Source: Trichopria drosophilae
Taxonomy: Eukaryota > Arthropoda > Insecta > Hymenoptera > Diapriidae
NCBI GenBank assembly: GCA_030407085.1
Contig: CM059582.1
Coordinates: 22,643,001-22,707,000, forward strand
Direction of reading: 5' to 3'
Length of the DNA: 64,000 bases
Position 1 is the first letter of the stretch; the number at the start of each line of letters is the position of its first letter. A program made the position numbers and the translations under genes. The notes beneath the pieces were generated by a model. That model worked only from the letters and a program-made list of their open reading frames with translations, made no database searches and had not been told where the DNA came from. Of the stretch, positions 50,184-62,561 are shown one piece after another.

Positions 50184-50554
50184 GGGGGGATCTAATGTAC
50201 TCCGCCGATCAAGTAGCAATTTTAACTAAACCCGTAAGTAAAATATGACTGAATCGATTTTTCAAAATTGGAGCTCTTTAAAGACAATACTAATAGATAT
50301 AGGCGGGATCGTAGAAAATGCCTATGAAATTAATTGAAAAATGACCGAGAATTTTCGGAAAAAGTGATTTTTATTTATTTCCCAAAATTCTCGATCAGTT
50401 CTCAATGAATGTCTTTAGTATTTTCTGGAAAACTGTCTATAATAAGTAGAATTGTCTTTACAGAGTCCAAATTTTGAACATTTATTCAGTCGACTCTAAT
50501 TTAAGTTTTTTTGTGAAACTTCCTTCCTTACCTGCGGACCACTTTAAAACCCCT
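50184..50554. mobile_element. TTAA-flanked MITE, copy B
   Basis: TTAA lies directly outside both ends (50180-50183 and 50555-50558). It shares the terminal GGGG block, the central palindrome (TGACCGAGAATTTTCGG against CCAAAATTCTCGATCA), TTTAGTATTTTCTGGAAAACT and TTACCTGCGGACCACTTTAA with copy A at 18097-18428. The two copies together define a family of 330-370 bp with TTAA insertion preference. The 66-codon frame at 50474-50674 overlaps its right end and is not a gene. Confidence 0.75.
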
Positions 50555-50858
50555 TTAAACGCGATTTTCTCTATATCCTGCCTTGGAAAACATGAAATGG
50601 TTAACAGATCAAAATTAAAACAAAATAAAATTAACACGCAATATTTTGTTGTTGTGGCTATCGATAGTTTGTAAATTCAGTTTACAAATAAACCATCATT
50701 GAATTGTGAATCAGAGATTTAAGTGACCCATTATTATCTTAAAATATGTCTTTACAATTTTATGTTTTTCGAACGTCAAGTGAATCACTCGCTGAATCGA
50801 GAGAGAAATCCAAACTTTCGTGGGACGTGACATTTACAAAAAGAATGTTAAAATCTAT

Positions 50859-51104
50859 TTACAGAAAAAACAAAAAGAAATCAATAACTTGAGCCTCCAG
50901 AAAATTAAGTAGTTTCGCTAACGGCATTCGCGACAAGATCGTTTCTAATCTTTTCAGCTTAAAAGCTCCGAATTTAATGACGCTTGCGTCCATACCGGGA
51001 TGATGAATCAACAAAACGAGAAGACAAAAAAGATCCCGTTCCAAGAAGCTGAATCTTAGGAGGTCCGCGATCTCCCTTGTATCAATATAAAGTAAGAATG
51101 TCAC
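50859..51104 (-). other. Unassigned 81-codon open frame in a GC-richer patch
   Basis: On the minus strand this frame has a more protein-like composition than the many chance frames here, with Leu-rich amphipathic stretches (for example LKRLETILSRMPLAKLLNFL), an ATG start and no low-complexity runs. I recognise no family. It could be a small gene, a coding relic of a transposon or retrocopy, or chance. It lies next to the island at 51190. Confidence 0.2.
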
Positions 51105-51189
51105 GCTTGCATTAGCGGTCTAAACATGAGCTTGCTTTATATGTATATATAGTATATATAATTATATGCTTTTACGTGTTGTACTGCAA

Positions 51190-51390
51190 TAATGTGGCTG
51201 CAACGAGTCGTCCGTCCCGAGGAAGGGGCCACTGCTCCGCACGTGCTGGACACGTGGCCTGAAGGACTATTATCTTTTTCATCTTCTTTTTTTTTGTGCA
51301 GTACTCTTTCTCTTTTCTTTTTAACGCTAGAACAGACCTTTGGTCCACAAGGCCATTTGGCCAGGAATCCGTGCATGGAGTGAAAATATT
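51190..51390. promoter_or_regulatory. GC-rich island with paired CACGTG E-boxes
   Basis: About 200 bp of GC-richer sequence in an AT-rich setting. Two canonical E-boxes CACGTG are at 51240-51245 and 51251-51256, 11 bp apart start to start. A palindrome GGCCATTTGGCC lies at 51351-51362. A (TA)-rich stretch (ATATATAGTATATATAATTA) precedes it at 51143. This could be an intronic enhancer, an alternative promoter or an exon of another gene. Open frames on both strands (63 and 105 codons) have no recognisable content. Confidence 0.35.
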
Positions 51391-52300
51391 TCTTGTTATG
51401 AGATTTCATGCAGTGAACGCTTAAAAAAATGTTCTGAAAATATAACGGAAGCAAATTTCAAATAGGTAAATTAAAAATATGTATGTTGTTCATACAAATT
51501 TCGATATAGATGTATAAGTTGTCAATAATGCACCTGCTTGAAATTTGCTTTCATTACATTGCATGAAATTCATTATAGCTCTAATTATTTTAACTTGTAT
51601 ATTATATATAAATTGTATGACCATGATTGTACGTACTTTTATACTATTTTTATATCACGCTTGCAAATAAATGAGTCATGCTGTCAGACAAATAGGAATT
51701 ACACTCACCGAAAAATCAGTGCCGGATGTCAAATCTGATCAAATTGTGTTAATTTTAATATTTATACCTTAATGTGCCACTACCTAAATTTCGACATGTG
51801 CATCTCAAAAGAAGGAAATTATTGTATTTTTAAGGCACGATTATGATTTTCGTTTTTTCAACATTTGGGTTAGGATATGTCTAAAAATCTTGACGACATA
51901 GAGGGATAGAATTCTGCAACCAGATTTGGATTCAACACATCGAAAATTTTCGGAAAAGTATACTTTCCGCTTCTGAGGGATGAATATTAATCTGGTTTTT
52001 ATGAAATTGCGAACAAACATTTTTGTTCCACCACAAAAATTGACTAAAAACCGATTTTTCGCACTTTCATGATAGTACATCATAAAATCTTGATGTCACG
52101 GGACATTCTAAGCAAGAAGGTCGGCCTCAGTTTGTTAATTATTTTCATACAATTACACATTTACAAAATGCATGAAAATTTTATTTATACTTTGACATAA
52201 ACTTGGACAACTCGATTACAAAAAGTCAAATCGATTGACTAAAAACGCACTTTAAACCTGATGAATAGCATTTTGTTGTAAAATGGTTTTTACTGATTTG

Positions 52301-52622
52301 TTGTAGAGTGCCCCCCCCCCCAATATTTGCCTCCTCCGTCCTTTTCTAACCCTCCCAATATTTAACTAGTGAGGGGAAGAACTTTTCCCCTACTCCGCCG
52401 ATATACAGTTATGGAACGCGCAAGCATCAACCAGAAGAAATCAGTTTAACCATGGTTTAACCTTTCCTACATCGCGCATGCGTGATGTCGCCACAAAATT
52501 ACCGTTCAGTGAGAAGTGGTGGGGAACAGCAATCGAGGGGTAAGGGATATTGGGTCGGACCTACTGGCAAATATTAGGGGGTAGCAAATATTGGGAACGC
52601 AAATATTGGGGGGGACTACTGT
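52301..52622. mobile_element. CAGTAGAGTCCC-related MITE, copy 3 (diverged)
   Basis: Left end TTGTAGAGTGCCCCC and right end GGGGGGACTACTG are inverted; AATATTTGC motifs recur beside both ends (52323; 52568, 52584, 52600). The interior keeps AGGGGAAGAACTTTTCCCCT and TGATGTCGCCACAAAA, which parallel AAGGGGAGTGCC and TGACGCCACAAC in copy 1. A C-homopolymer sits at 52311-52321. Confidence 0.55.
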
Positions 52623-53133
52623 ATACATAAGTCTTGCGCAATTTCTTTAACTTTTGAAGGTACAATAATAACCTGAAAAATTAGTTTAAAATATTTGGAA
52701 GAATTTTATATTTTATTTAGCGATGTTTGAGGTGAACATATCCTGCAAATCGCGTTTTAATGTAAATCAAAAAGTACAATTAAGGTTAACGGCGTCGACT
52801 AAATTTTTTAATAGATCCGAATTCCACGGTGTCGATTCTTTGATCCTTCAACGTTGCAAACTTTTGGCAGATCGATATTATTACTCTAAAATAATCTCTA
52901 AATCTGAATTAGTAAACAAAAAGCTAATATACAATCAAAAGTGGTTTACCATGAACTAGACAATTTATCATTAACAAATAGTAAAACCACAATAAAATAT
53001 TAGTAAAATTATGCTAATCAAAGTACTGATTCAACCAATAGAAAAAAATATTGTTTATCTAATGAGGTAGCAGTTTTAGACATTTTATAAGCAAAAGTTA
53101 CTTTTAATCGAATGAGTAACACAAATTTCGTTT

Positions 53134-53487
53134 ATGATGCTGTGGTTATTAACTAATTCAAATTTAGAGTGTACAAAAAACTTTCAACTATTTATATGCT
53201 GTCACGTGGTAGATACACTTTCTTACATATACGATTTAAGTACACATAAAAAGGGATATTTGAGCTTTCTGACCTGCAGTAACGATCATATATTCTGCAC
53301 TCATGTGCTCTGTCTTTTTCTAGCAGCGAGCACGTGTGTGGAACCTGTATACAAATTCATTAAAATTCAATCATTTTTATCATTACTATTATTATGTCGT
53401 TAGTTTTATTTATGCGATATTCATTTCAATGGTAATGGCAATCTAAGGTTTGAGAAATAAATAAATACAAATACAAATACAAATAAA
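53134..53487 (+). mobile_element. Possible LINE 3' end with AAATAC-repeat tail
   Basis: TGGCAATCTAAGGTTTGAGA at 53446 is followed by AATAAATAAATACAAATACA-type repeats ending at 53487, which resembles a non-LTR retrotransposon 3' end. An 89-codon Cys/Leu-rich open frame (53134-53403) ends 40 bp before it. I do not see reverse-transcriptase motifs in that frame, so it may be unrelated. Confidence 0.35.
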
Positions 53488-55174
53488 TGTCTAATGACGG
53501 CAAAACTAAATTTTTATTATTCTGTTCCTAATCGTTAAAATGAACTGTAGTTGACTAAGGAATTGCTTACATTTTACACTTGTAAGTAAATATTATTCCA
53601 TTTTTACCCACATTCCTATTTGAATCAAGACTTAATTAAATAAAATTTCGAAGTATTATTTGAAATAACAGTAATAAATGTTTACATCGTATAATGTGCT
53701 GCGTTTTGTGAAAATCCTGGAGAATATTCGGATTAAATATTATTAACATTTATTGTTAATCTTCGACCGAATTATCTATTTTAAGTTTATTTTTTTAAAT
53801 CAACATTTTTTAATAAAATTATTACAGAATATTCACCTCAAAAACGCGTAAGCAAATTAATGCTACAATAAAACTGCAATGCGTCAGATGCATTTTTGAG
53901 GATGGGGCGCATCTTCCAAGTATTACAGAGTATACGAACAGATGCTGTCAACACAAAGTCGGGATGTCTGGAAATTCTGGTAACAGGTGTAGACCGTTGT
54001 CGAAAAAACTAGTTGTAGGGATTCTGTTGTATATTTTATGTAATGTATTCCAGTAATGCGCGTCTATTATTTACTGAATTAAATTAATAACAGTATGTTA
54101 AAGTTATTTATCAGCGACTCCCAGTCAATTATGAGTGAATATACTCACTTATAATCAAAGTTTTAAAATATTGACATGATAGTCATAGATGGTTAATACA
54201 TCCAAATCTACTCACAGTTTAGGTATTAACCCCTTTCGTACACCGTTAAAAATCTCATGAAATTGAATGCATTTTTAATCTACAGTAACATTAATTTCTC
54301 TAATGGTATATATTATGTATATATAGATATATATTGTGCAGAATTAATGCACGTGTCTTGGAAGTTTTTGGCAACATTTTTAAAATGTAATACTGGAATG
54401 GGAACATCCGTCGTCCCATAAAGATTTATGCATATTTTATTACATCTGTCGTAGATAGTTTGTGATAAGTACAGCGCCAAAATCGATTTCCATCACTTAT
54501 ATAAAATATATTCTAAAACTAAACAAATTTTGGTTTTATATAATGCAATTAATATGATTCTTATTAACAAATTAAGTTCCAAAATCGCTGTTTTAATTTT
54601 ATAAAAACTGTGCAAGATTTTTGACTGCACTATGTAAAAAGCAATACTTAAATTAATACAAGAACTACGAATGAAATCTCGAATTAAGTAAGAAAATTGA
54701 GTGAAAGTTAGATGTAACGTAAATAAGATCGCTTATACAACAGAAAATTTTACAAATCCTAAAAGCAAAAGGTACCAAAGCCTGACGATAAAATTAAAGT
54801 ATAAAATTAAAATTATAAGTTAAACAAGGCCTTGATGGGTGTAATATGGCAAATAAAGAGAAATAATTTTTTAATAACATTTAACGATAGATGAGAAATT
54901 TTTCAGAACTTGGAAAAATTTATCTCATAAGTATCATCGAACTTTTTGAAATAGAGGATATTCATATGCAGAATAAGTTCTTACCAAATAAACAGAAAAG
55001 TAGACATGAAAATGCAAAACTAAATTTAATAAAAGTAGAACATTAAGAACATTGCAAATTCCGTGATGTTCCATAACATTTGACAACTGGAAAGTGGCTT
55101 GATTATATTTAATAAGTAAATTCGTTTTTGACCCCACCATAATTTCAATGTATTCCAAGAAAACTATATTAAAA

Positions 55175-55250
55175 TAGTATATTATGAAACTAGTGCGTAA
55201 AAGTTCATTCTACGAATGTGAAGGGTCGCGGCCCGAGCCGAAGGGGAGTG
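55175..55250 (+). repeat. Interspersed repeat, subtype as at 9280 (partial copy 6)
   Basis: TAGTATATTATGAAACTAGTG, then GCGTAAAAGTTCATTCTACG, AATGTGAAGGGTCGCGGCCC and GAGCCGAAGG match copy 3 almost base for base but skip its first 25 bp. The copy stops at about 55250. Confidence 0.7.
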
Positions 55251-58200
55251 TCAGACGATTATCTGATAAAAAATTAACATTTAAAATTATTGTATTCATA
55301 TAATTAAAAATGTTTGTTTATCCACATAAATGTCTCTCACGCGGAATTGTAATATCTCGGCACACTCTCGTGTGGACAAATCCCCTACTTCACACACTTG
55401 CATCATAATGTGCCATTAAAGTGATTCTTACACATTCTCGTATTTACTAATAAAAAGGCATTTGAACATTTCATGCAGTTAGAAAATAACTCTTCTTTAT
55501 CGAAAATGCAAGTCGAAATTTAATTTTTTATATTTATGATTTTAGAAAATAACGATGGAAAATGTGAATTTTGCAAAAGTGGAATAAAATGTATCGAGCA
55601 TAATATAACATCTCCTAAAATATTTTGATGTACACTAGTTGCACCAATAATTACAGTTAGTATACGTAAATCGTAAAAGACATAATAATATAGTTTAAAA
55701 ACGGAGCGACATTTTGATCGTTATCTTCATCTAGCTTTAACCAGGAGCTCAAAAATACTTGTTGGCTGCTATAATCGTAACATTAAAGAAGATGTTGTTC
55801 ACCGCGCCATTTACAATATCTGGTAGAATCCCCCTGAACACCCGTTCAATATCCATTCTTGTTTTACGCTGTTTCGCCTTTTCGCAATTTCACCCACCGT
55901 CCATATTTTACGTCGGGTTTTCATAAAATGTTTTCGACCTCACAAAATATATTGCACTTTAAATTTATATACATACCCATAATTTATTCATTTTCTGCAA
56001 AATAAACCTCATATGGTCTGAAATAAGACGAATTTTCACGAACAAAGGAATGCTACTGAAACATTTATAAGCTTCTTGTGATTTACCACAAATATTTCAT
56101 GATTTGAATTAAATGTTACATTATTTTATTTATTACTCTTTTATAAAGTTTATTTTTATTTATTATATTTTTGTTCGTTAAGATTGAAACTTTGTTCACG
56201 CAACGAAATGGAAGTTTCTAGTAACAACATAAGAGTTACATTGATCTATAATCAAATATTTATCTTAAACAAAAATTGGCTACTGATGAGTAAAACATCG
56301 CAGCCAGTTTTTCAAAATACACTTAATAGGAATTCCTTTTATTAATAAAATAACAATAATATATAAGAAGAAAATTTAATTAGTGTTACGTATTTTGGAA
56401 TTGAACATTTCTATTTACCCTTGAAATACTTCTTAGTGAAATAAAAACTTTTTCTTTTAAAATGTCCTTTTATTAGTAGAGTTAATCAACAAGATGTGTA
56501 AGTGATGTGCTTTCACATGTAACTACAACTGTTAATACTTATATTGATCTAAATAAAGTTGTGAAAATAATATTGTGAAAATTATAATGTATCTCCATTA
56601 GAAGACTATATTTTGGGAAACATTGATCTGCACAATGCTGAAAAAGCAATAATCTAGTCTTGGTCGTGTTTAAAATGGTGTGAGTAATGTCTTAACAATT
56701 TTGTGTTTTTGTTATTAAAATTGAGCATTTTTAATGTAACTCTTTTTTCTGACAATTATTTTTTAAATATTCCTGGAGTTCTAACAAAATTAAATAAAAG
56801 GGAAGAATCAGGATAATGTCACAAAATTGCATTAAAAATGATAAAGAAATATTCATAATGATGAAAGTTAGTCATTCTCTATTATTTTTAATCCATATCT
56901 GATAATTACTTCCTTATCTTATAATGATATCAAATGATGCATCATAAATTTTGAATTCAAATTAAAACATGAATTCGATTTAATTTTCTATATAACAGCA
57001 AGATCATATTGATCCTGAAAATACGAAATTGTGAATAGTCGTCTGATTTCCGTCAATTTCAGTATCTGGCGATTTTCAGGTCCGCTGCTTTTGAATTTGA
57101 AAGCGCAATATTGAAATTCAAAGCGGATTCCTGGGGGACTTCACTCTTTCAGCAATACATTTTTGTACGAGATCATCTTCTACTCCCTGTGGTTATCACT
57201 GGATTCGTTTTTTACACTGTGAACAAAGTTTGAATGTTAACCAAAAATATATATAATTTAAGAGATACTATGATGAATAAGAAAATCGTAACAAATTGAG
57301 AAATGTAATAGAAAATAAAATTGAAATATACAATAACGTTTTTTTTAACAATGAGATACAAACAAAATTTTCAGTATATTAATTGAAAATGTTACTAAAA
57401 TTAGTAATTTTGACAATATAATACAGTTTTGATTGAAATGAAATTTATTGCAAGAAATATTACATTAAAATAAGAAACTGGACATAATTTGATGTCTTCA
57501 GTTTTTGCAGAGCAATAGAATGAATTGATTATTTTTATTATGCTTTTTAATTCACATTTCTTAGTTAGTTTGGTCCGTAACATTTAAACAACTGAAGAGA
57601 TTATGGGTATGTTTATTGGGGACTTAATTACTTTTAATTTCACGTTTTGTTCCACCAAATTGGACATTTTTTAACCCAAATCGGACCCAGAAAGTGAACT
57701 AAAGACTTTCATATCTTGAAAACCTAGCCATAAAAAAATGTTATGGTGATTTTTGAGTTTCGTGGATCAAAAGACATGTCATTAAATGTACATTTTGGCT
57801 GTGAACTAATACAATACCAGATGAGCTTGAAAATCGGAAAATTCCATATGCAAAAAATCCAGATTTACGTATTTTAAAGAAATTAATACAATTCAAGCAA
57901 TATTTTTTAAGAAAGTCTTGGGCTTATCCAACTCCTGTACGGTATACGCAATTCGCGTCGAAACATAATCTACTCCAATTTTGTACAATGTATTACAAAG
58001 AACGTCAAATTGGGTGGACATATTAAATCGAGAGGATGACTCTAGGTAACCAAAAATATATTTCAAACGACTAATTAGATTAGCCGAAAAATGCAGATAA
58101 TTAGTGCAAAACAACTGGGTTTATAAATTCTACAAATTATCAATAAGAATGAAAATGCAAGAATTTTTATTAATGCTGAGCTACCTTACAATACTGAAGA

Positions 58201-61200
58201 AGAAATGCCTTACAAATGTAGCACTGATTATATTAAAAAAAAAATAGCGAAAGTAAATTAAAATCTTCTAGCATAAAACTGTACCCGCGATGATATGAAG
58301 AAAAAACTACAGAAGATTACATAAATGTAACATTGCCGTCCTCTTTGGTAAAAACAATTGATCGGTGCAGACTTTTAGATATAAACAACCCAAGAATAAT
58401 TGTTAACAACATGAGAATTATAATAAAGCATAACTCATACTGCAGTTTTGGTTTTAAATAACTCGAAAATGTTTACCTCATCATGGTTGAATATGTATGC
58501 GATATGAACACGATAGGTCAAAAATTATAAGGCGATTTCCAAAGAACTGTGATATTTTTAACAATAATTCGGCTAATGTTGAGATTAAGTAAAAATTGTA
58601 TATTTTTCTATTTTCTTGTTACACATAGTTCGTGCAATGTGTACGTAAAGTAAAATAACTATAAGTGAATTATTTATAGAATTATATTAAAAATAAATAT
58701 TTTTTAATATGGCGGTACTGACATTCAATAACTTTCTAAACAAACATCAAGTTTATGTTCATTTTCATTGAAATATAAACAGAAAAATAGATCGACATAA
58801 AAATATGAACTGAAATTATAAATAATTATAAATATAAATAATAACTGCATACTTTTTTCCTGCATAAGAAATGGAAATACTAACGCAATTGAAATAAATG
58901 TTATAATAATAATTTCGATTTAATTTTTAAATTGTCATTAAATAATATGTACAATAATTACAGACAAATTGCTACTAATTTCATTAATTATGACAGTATT
59001 TTCCTGTATATATTCCTCGTTATTATTATTATTATTCATAAAAGTATGTATTCTTTATTTTATACGAAAAAACAAAGTAAATAATTTTCAAAGTTAAATA
59101 ACATAAATCTGAATCGAAGAAATTATGATTTTAATAAATACTTAAATAATTTATATACAAATAAAAATATTTTTTGCGTATTTGTCATAAATTGCAAATA
59201 AAATCGGTAAAAATTACGTAAATAGTCTTTTCAAATCTTTACATACGAATTTTGTAGTTTTCTTAAATTTCGTATTTTATTGCATGAGGTTTTTCTTGTT
59301 CCCTTTCTCTATATTTTCTTCAGTTTCGCTATGTCTCGTTACTTTCTTGTACCCGAAGGCATTTTGTAATAAATTTACTTCAACTTTACTGCTGTACTGT
59401 CTTTATGGTATTGGCAATTGATGTTTATGATTATTTTACAGAATAATCAGTGCTTATAAGATATTTTCCGATTGCATTATGAAAGTTCTGAGAAATTTAC
59501 ATGTTTACGCGACAGGAGCTTCACTCAAACAAATTTGCGCTTGGGCACTACTTACGAGTAGTACTGACCACAATTTTTGTATGTAACCGACGCTTAAAAT
59601 GTGTAGACCGTTGATATCTTGAAAACATTCATTGACAGCTTCGCTTAATGCTCATTTGTTTATTCCAATTAACTTTTTAATGTACATTGATGACTTGTGC
59701 AATAGTATAATGCAAATGTTGAAAAACTTTCAAATTCACATAATTATGCATAAAATCGTAGACAAAATTCAAGTCGTTCGTGTACAGCGTAATTAAAGGA
59801 TGAGATTAAAACTGCATACGATAATCACTTGCCTTCCTATACTTTTCCGACCAATAACGTTTCCGTAGAAACTAGATTCTATGCTGAATAACTAATTGAT
59901 TTTAAAAATTCGAAAAAAGACTGGCGGTACTGATATTTTAGACTGCAGAACCTTGAAAATAGTTTTCATATTTACCAGCAAAACGTGATTGCCTATTAAC
60001 TATTATAGTGACATGAGAATATAATTCTTTCAATTACATATATCTATTCCATTTTATATACAAGATTCAAAGTATCACCGTTTTTTTAAAATCACCGATA
60101 AATATTAGTAACTATGAAGAATTAATGGAAATATTTTGAAAAGTTTATAATTTTTTACACAAGGTATGCGAAATTAGGGACGATTTTTAGTTAAGTAATT
60201 GGAATGCGAGCGATAAACTTTGTAAGTTATGCTGTAAACGAAATTCATTTGTACAAGAGCCTAAACGAATTATAATAAATGATGATTGTAGTTACCGAAA
60301 CTACATAACACTCAATATTTAAATTCTAGTAAACATTGAAGGAGGTATGCACTGTTATACGTGTTACATGAATTTCAAAACAAACTTTCTTAACAGTCTA
60401 GTCGATTTTCTCCAGAAAGTTACGAGCGCCAATAACTGAGCTTCACACTACAAAAATCGATAAATACCACCCTTGATACACAATATATTTATAATGAAAT
60501 TTTGGAAGTGAATGACAACAAACAAATATTTCATTCTTTTATATTCTCTCAAGCTCACTATGGCTTCATAAAAGCAATTCTTGATACTATAAAATCAATG
60601 TTTTTCTTTAATAATTCGAAACATATCTTGTATCTTGCAAAATATTCTCTTTCATTGTTTCGCTCGAATAGAAAAAGTATTACTCGATGAAAATTAAACA
60701 TTTACTATTTAATAACAAAATTAGTCATATTAAAATCACATTATTTTTATAGGAAGGATAAAACCTGTGTTTATTTTTGTTTATTTCTTACTTTCTATTA
60801 TTAATTTTTTTGCATGTCCATATAACTTTTTTTGTGTTTTTGTTTTCTTGGGTAATTTTTTTATATATTATTTACCTTTTTCTTTCTTTTTAGATTTATT
60901 GTAATTTTTCTTTAAATTATATTTGCATACTAATAAATCATATTCAGATATACCAGTCCATTCCAAGTAACTGTCAAATCGAAATTTTATTAAGGATTTT
61001 TTTCTTTTTTTCTTTATTCTTTTTTCTTTTTTTTTGCGTTGTTAATTCCATCATTAGTTGAGATTGTAAATGTTTCGTCAGGGCCTGGCATTTTGAGAAT
61101 CCGAGTGATTACGACGCAAGGTGTTAAATATTTAGAAACTCTCAATAGCATTTTAACATCCAATGCAATTTGTAATTATGAAGTCGTTAACTATATTAAC

Positions 61201-61539
61201 CTTTGTTTATATTTGTCATCGAAAAACATATACGTCCAATTTGTGTAACGTCTCCAGGAATAGTCAATTTCGAGCTCTTGATACGTAATATACTACTAAA
61301 GCTTCTGAAGCACTCAAAGAAATTACCCCCAAAGACCTTGCGAAAATTCCAAACGAATTTTATTATTCCAGCAAGGAAACTACCAGACTTGCAGAATATT
61401 TTGTTTTTATACCGTAACTTTCTGAAAGCTCTTGCGAAAAGGGGACCAGGATCATGTGCTTTTCATTCGAAATACCCTCGAAAAAATTCCACACCGAATA
61501 AAAATATATGGACGTAAGAAAGAAAGGTAAAATTGTCGA

Positions 61540-61990
61540 AAGCTCCCCCGTCCTTCTTAACGCTCGATAAAAAGCTCCTCCCATTCTGCGGCGAACAAAG
61601 CAGCATTAATGCCGTTCCATCCGTCGGTTTCGCGAGTGGTTCGCTTATTGTTTTTTTCTTTTTTGCGCATACTTGATGTAATATTCGGCGCGTGTCGGAC
61701 CGCGGTTTCCCGGGCGCGAATAAACGCGCTCCGACGCGACCGAGGGACTATTCTGGGCGCGAAAGCTCACGCTGCATAGTGTCGCTGCACACGACGGTCT
61801 CTATATAATAATACACTGAGATTGCACCAACGACCGGTGCATCTTGGAATTGTTATAGGAGCAGGTATACCTATAGGCTACCACCGAATTGCGTTCCGCC
61901 TATGCCTCGGAATGTCGTCTCCTATTTGCCGTTCCGAGCTTGCAGGCCGCCAACGTTACTCCAGCGGCCCGTATTTAGGCCATTGCCGTT
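61540..61990. promoter_or_regulatory. CpG-rich island with TATA-like element
   Basis: About 450 bp of the most GC- and CpG-rich sequence in the window, including GCGCGTGTCGGACCGCGG and CCCGGGCGCGAATAAACGCG. A TATA-like CTATATAATA is at 61801-61810. There is no long open frame with recognisable content. Islands like this in AT-rich insect genomes often mark promoters or highly conserved enhancers. I cannot say whether it serves nau or a neighbouring gene. Confidence 0.4.
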
Positions 61991-62374
61991 AATTGATTTC
62001 GTTCGCGTGGATGCTGACTGAAATAATGTTGCGAGTTTGTAATTAATTTACCAATTCGAACGAATGTTAACGATCACTTAGTAGCTGGTACGAATTATTT
62101 AATGGCTACATTTTGTTCGGAAATCCGAATGCGAGCTTTTCACTCATTTTGGGATAATGTATTTATTTATATTTTTTTTTTTACATTTTTGAGATATTTT
62201 TTGGTGGTAATTAATTTTGTTATTGCATTATAAGTTTAGCAAATGTCTATACCCTTGGTAGAGAACTTGTCGTGAAGAATAGAAAAATGTGTATCTGTAT
62301 CAGATAAATTACTTACAAAATGATGTAGTTGTGAAGACCAGAAGTGCAGTCAAGATAATACGATAAGGCTAAGG

Positions 62375-62461
62375 CCCGAGTAAAAATTTATTACGGCCTT
62401 GATCAGGGCCTGACCAAAAGCGTTACACCCTGATCAGGGCCTGAACAAATTTCTACTCGGG
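62375..62461. mobile_element. 87-bp palindromic element
   Basis: CCCGAGTAAAAATTTATTAC and its near complement at the other end (AACAAATTTCTACTCGGG) bracket two copies of the palindrome TGATCAGGGCCTGA near 62398 and 62430. The whole unit can form one hairpin. Confidence 0.65.
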
Positions 62462-62561
62462 TTATATCTTCCAGAGTTCGTAGGTTGGGAAGCTGCGTGT
62501 CATTGTCAAATAATTTTGTGTGAAGATTCCTTTTCATGTCAGAATTTTTATATATTTAACG

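Noticed and set aside
53829..54056. Cys-containing 75-codon open frame after an acceptor-like TTATTACAG, ending in a hydrophobic tail
   Set aside because: No ATG, no recognised family, and the splice phase (one base over) does not fit the phase-0 donor of nau exon 3. Length is within chance for this composition.
57063..57233. Phase-0 open frame of 56 codons after ATTTCAG, considered as the nau C-terminal exon
   Set aside because: The product ends in a hydrophobic segment and lacks the Ser-rich C-terminus expected of the family; runs of this length occur by chance here.
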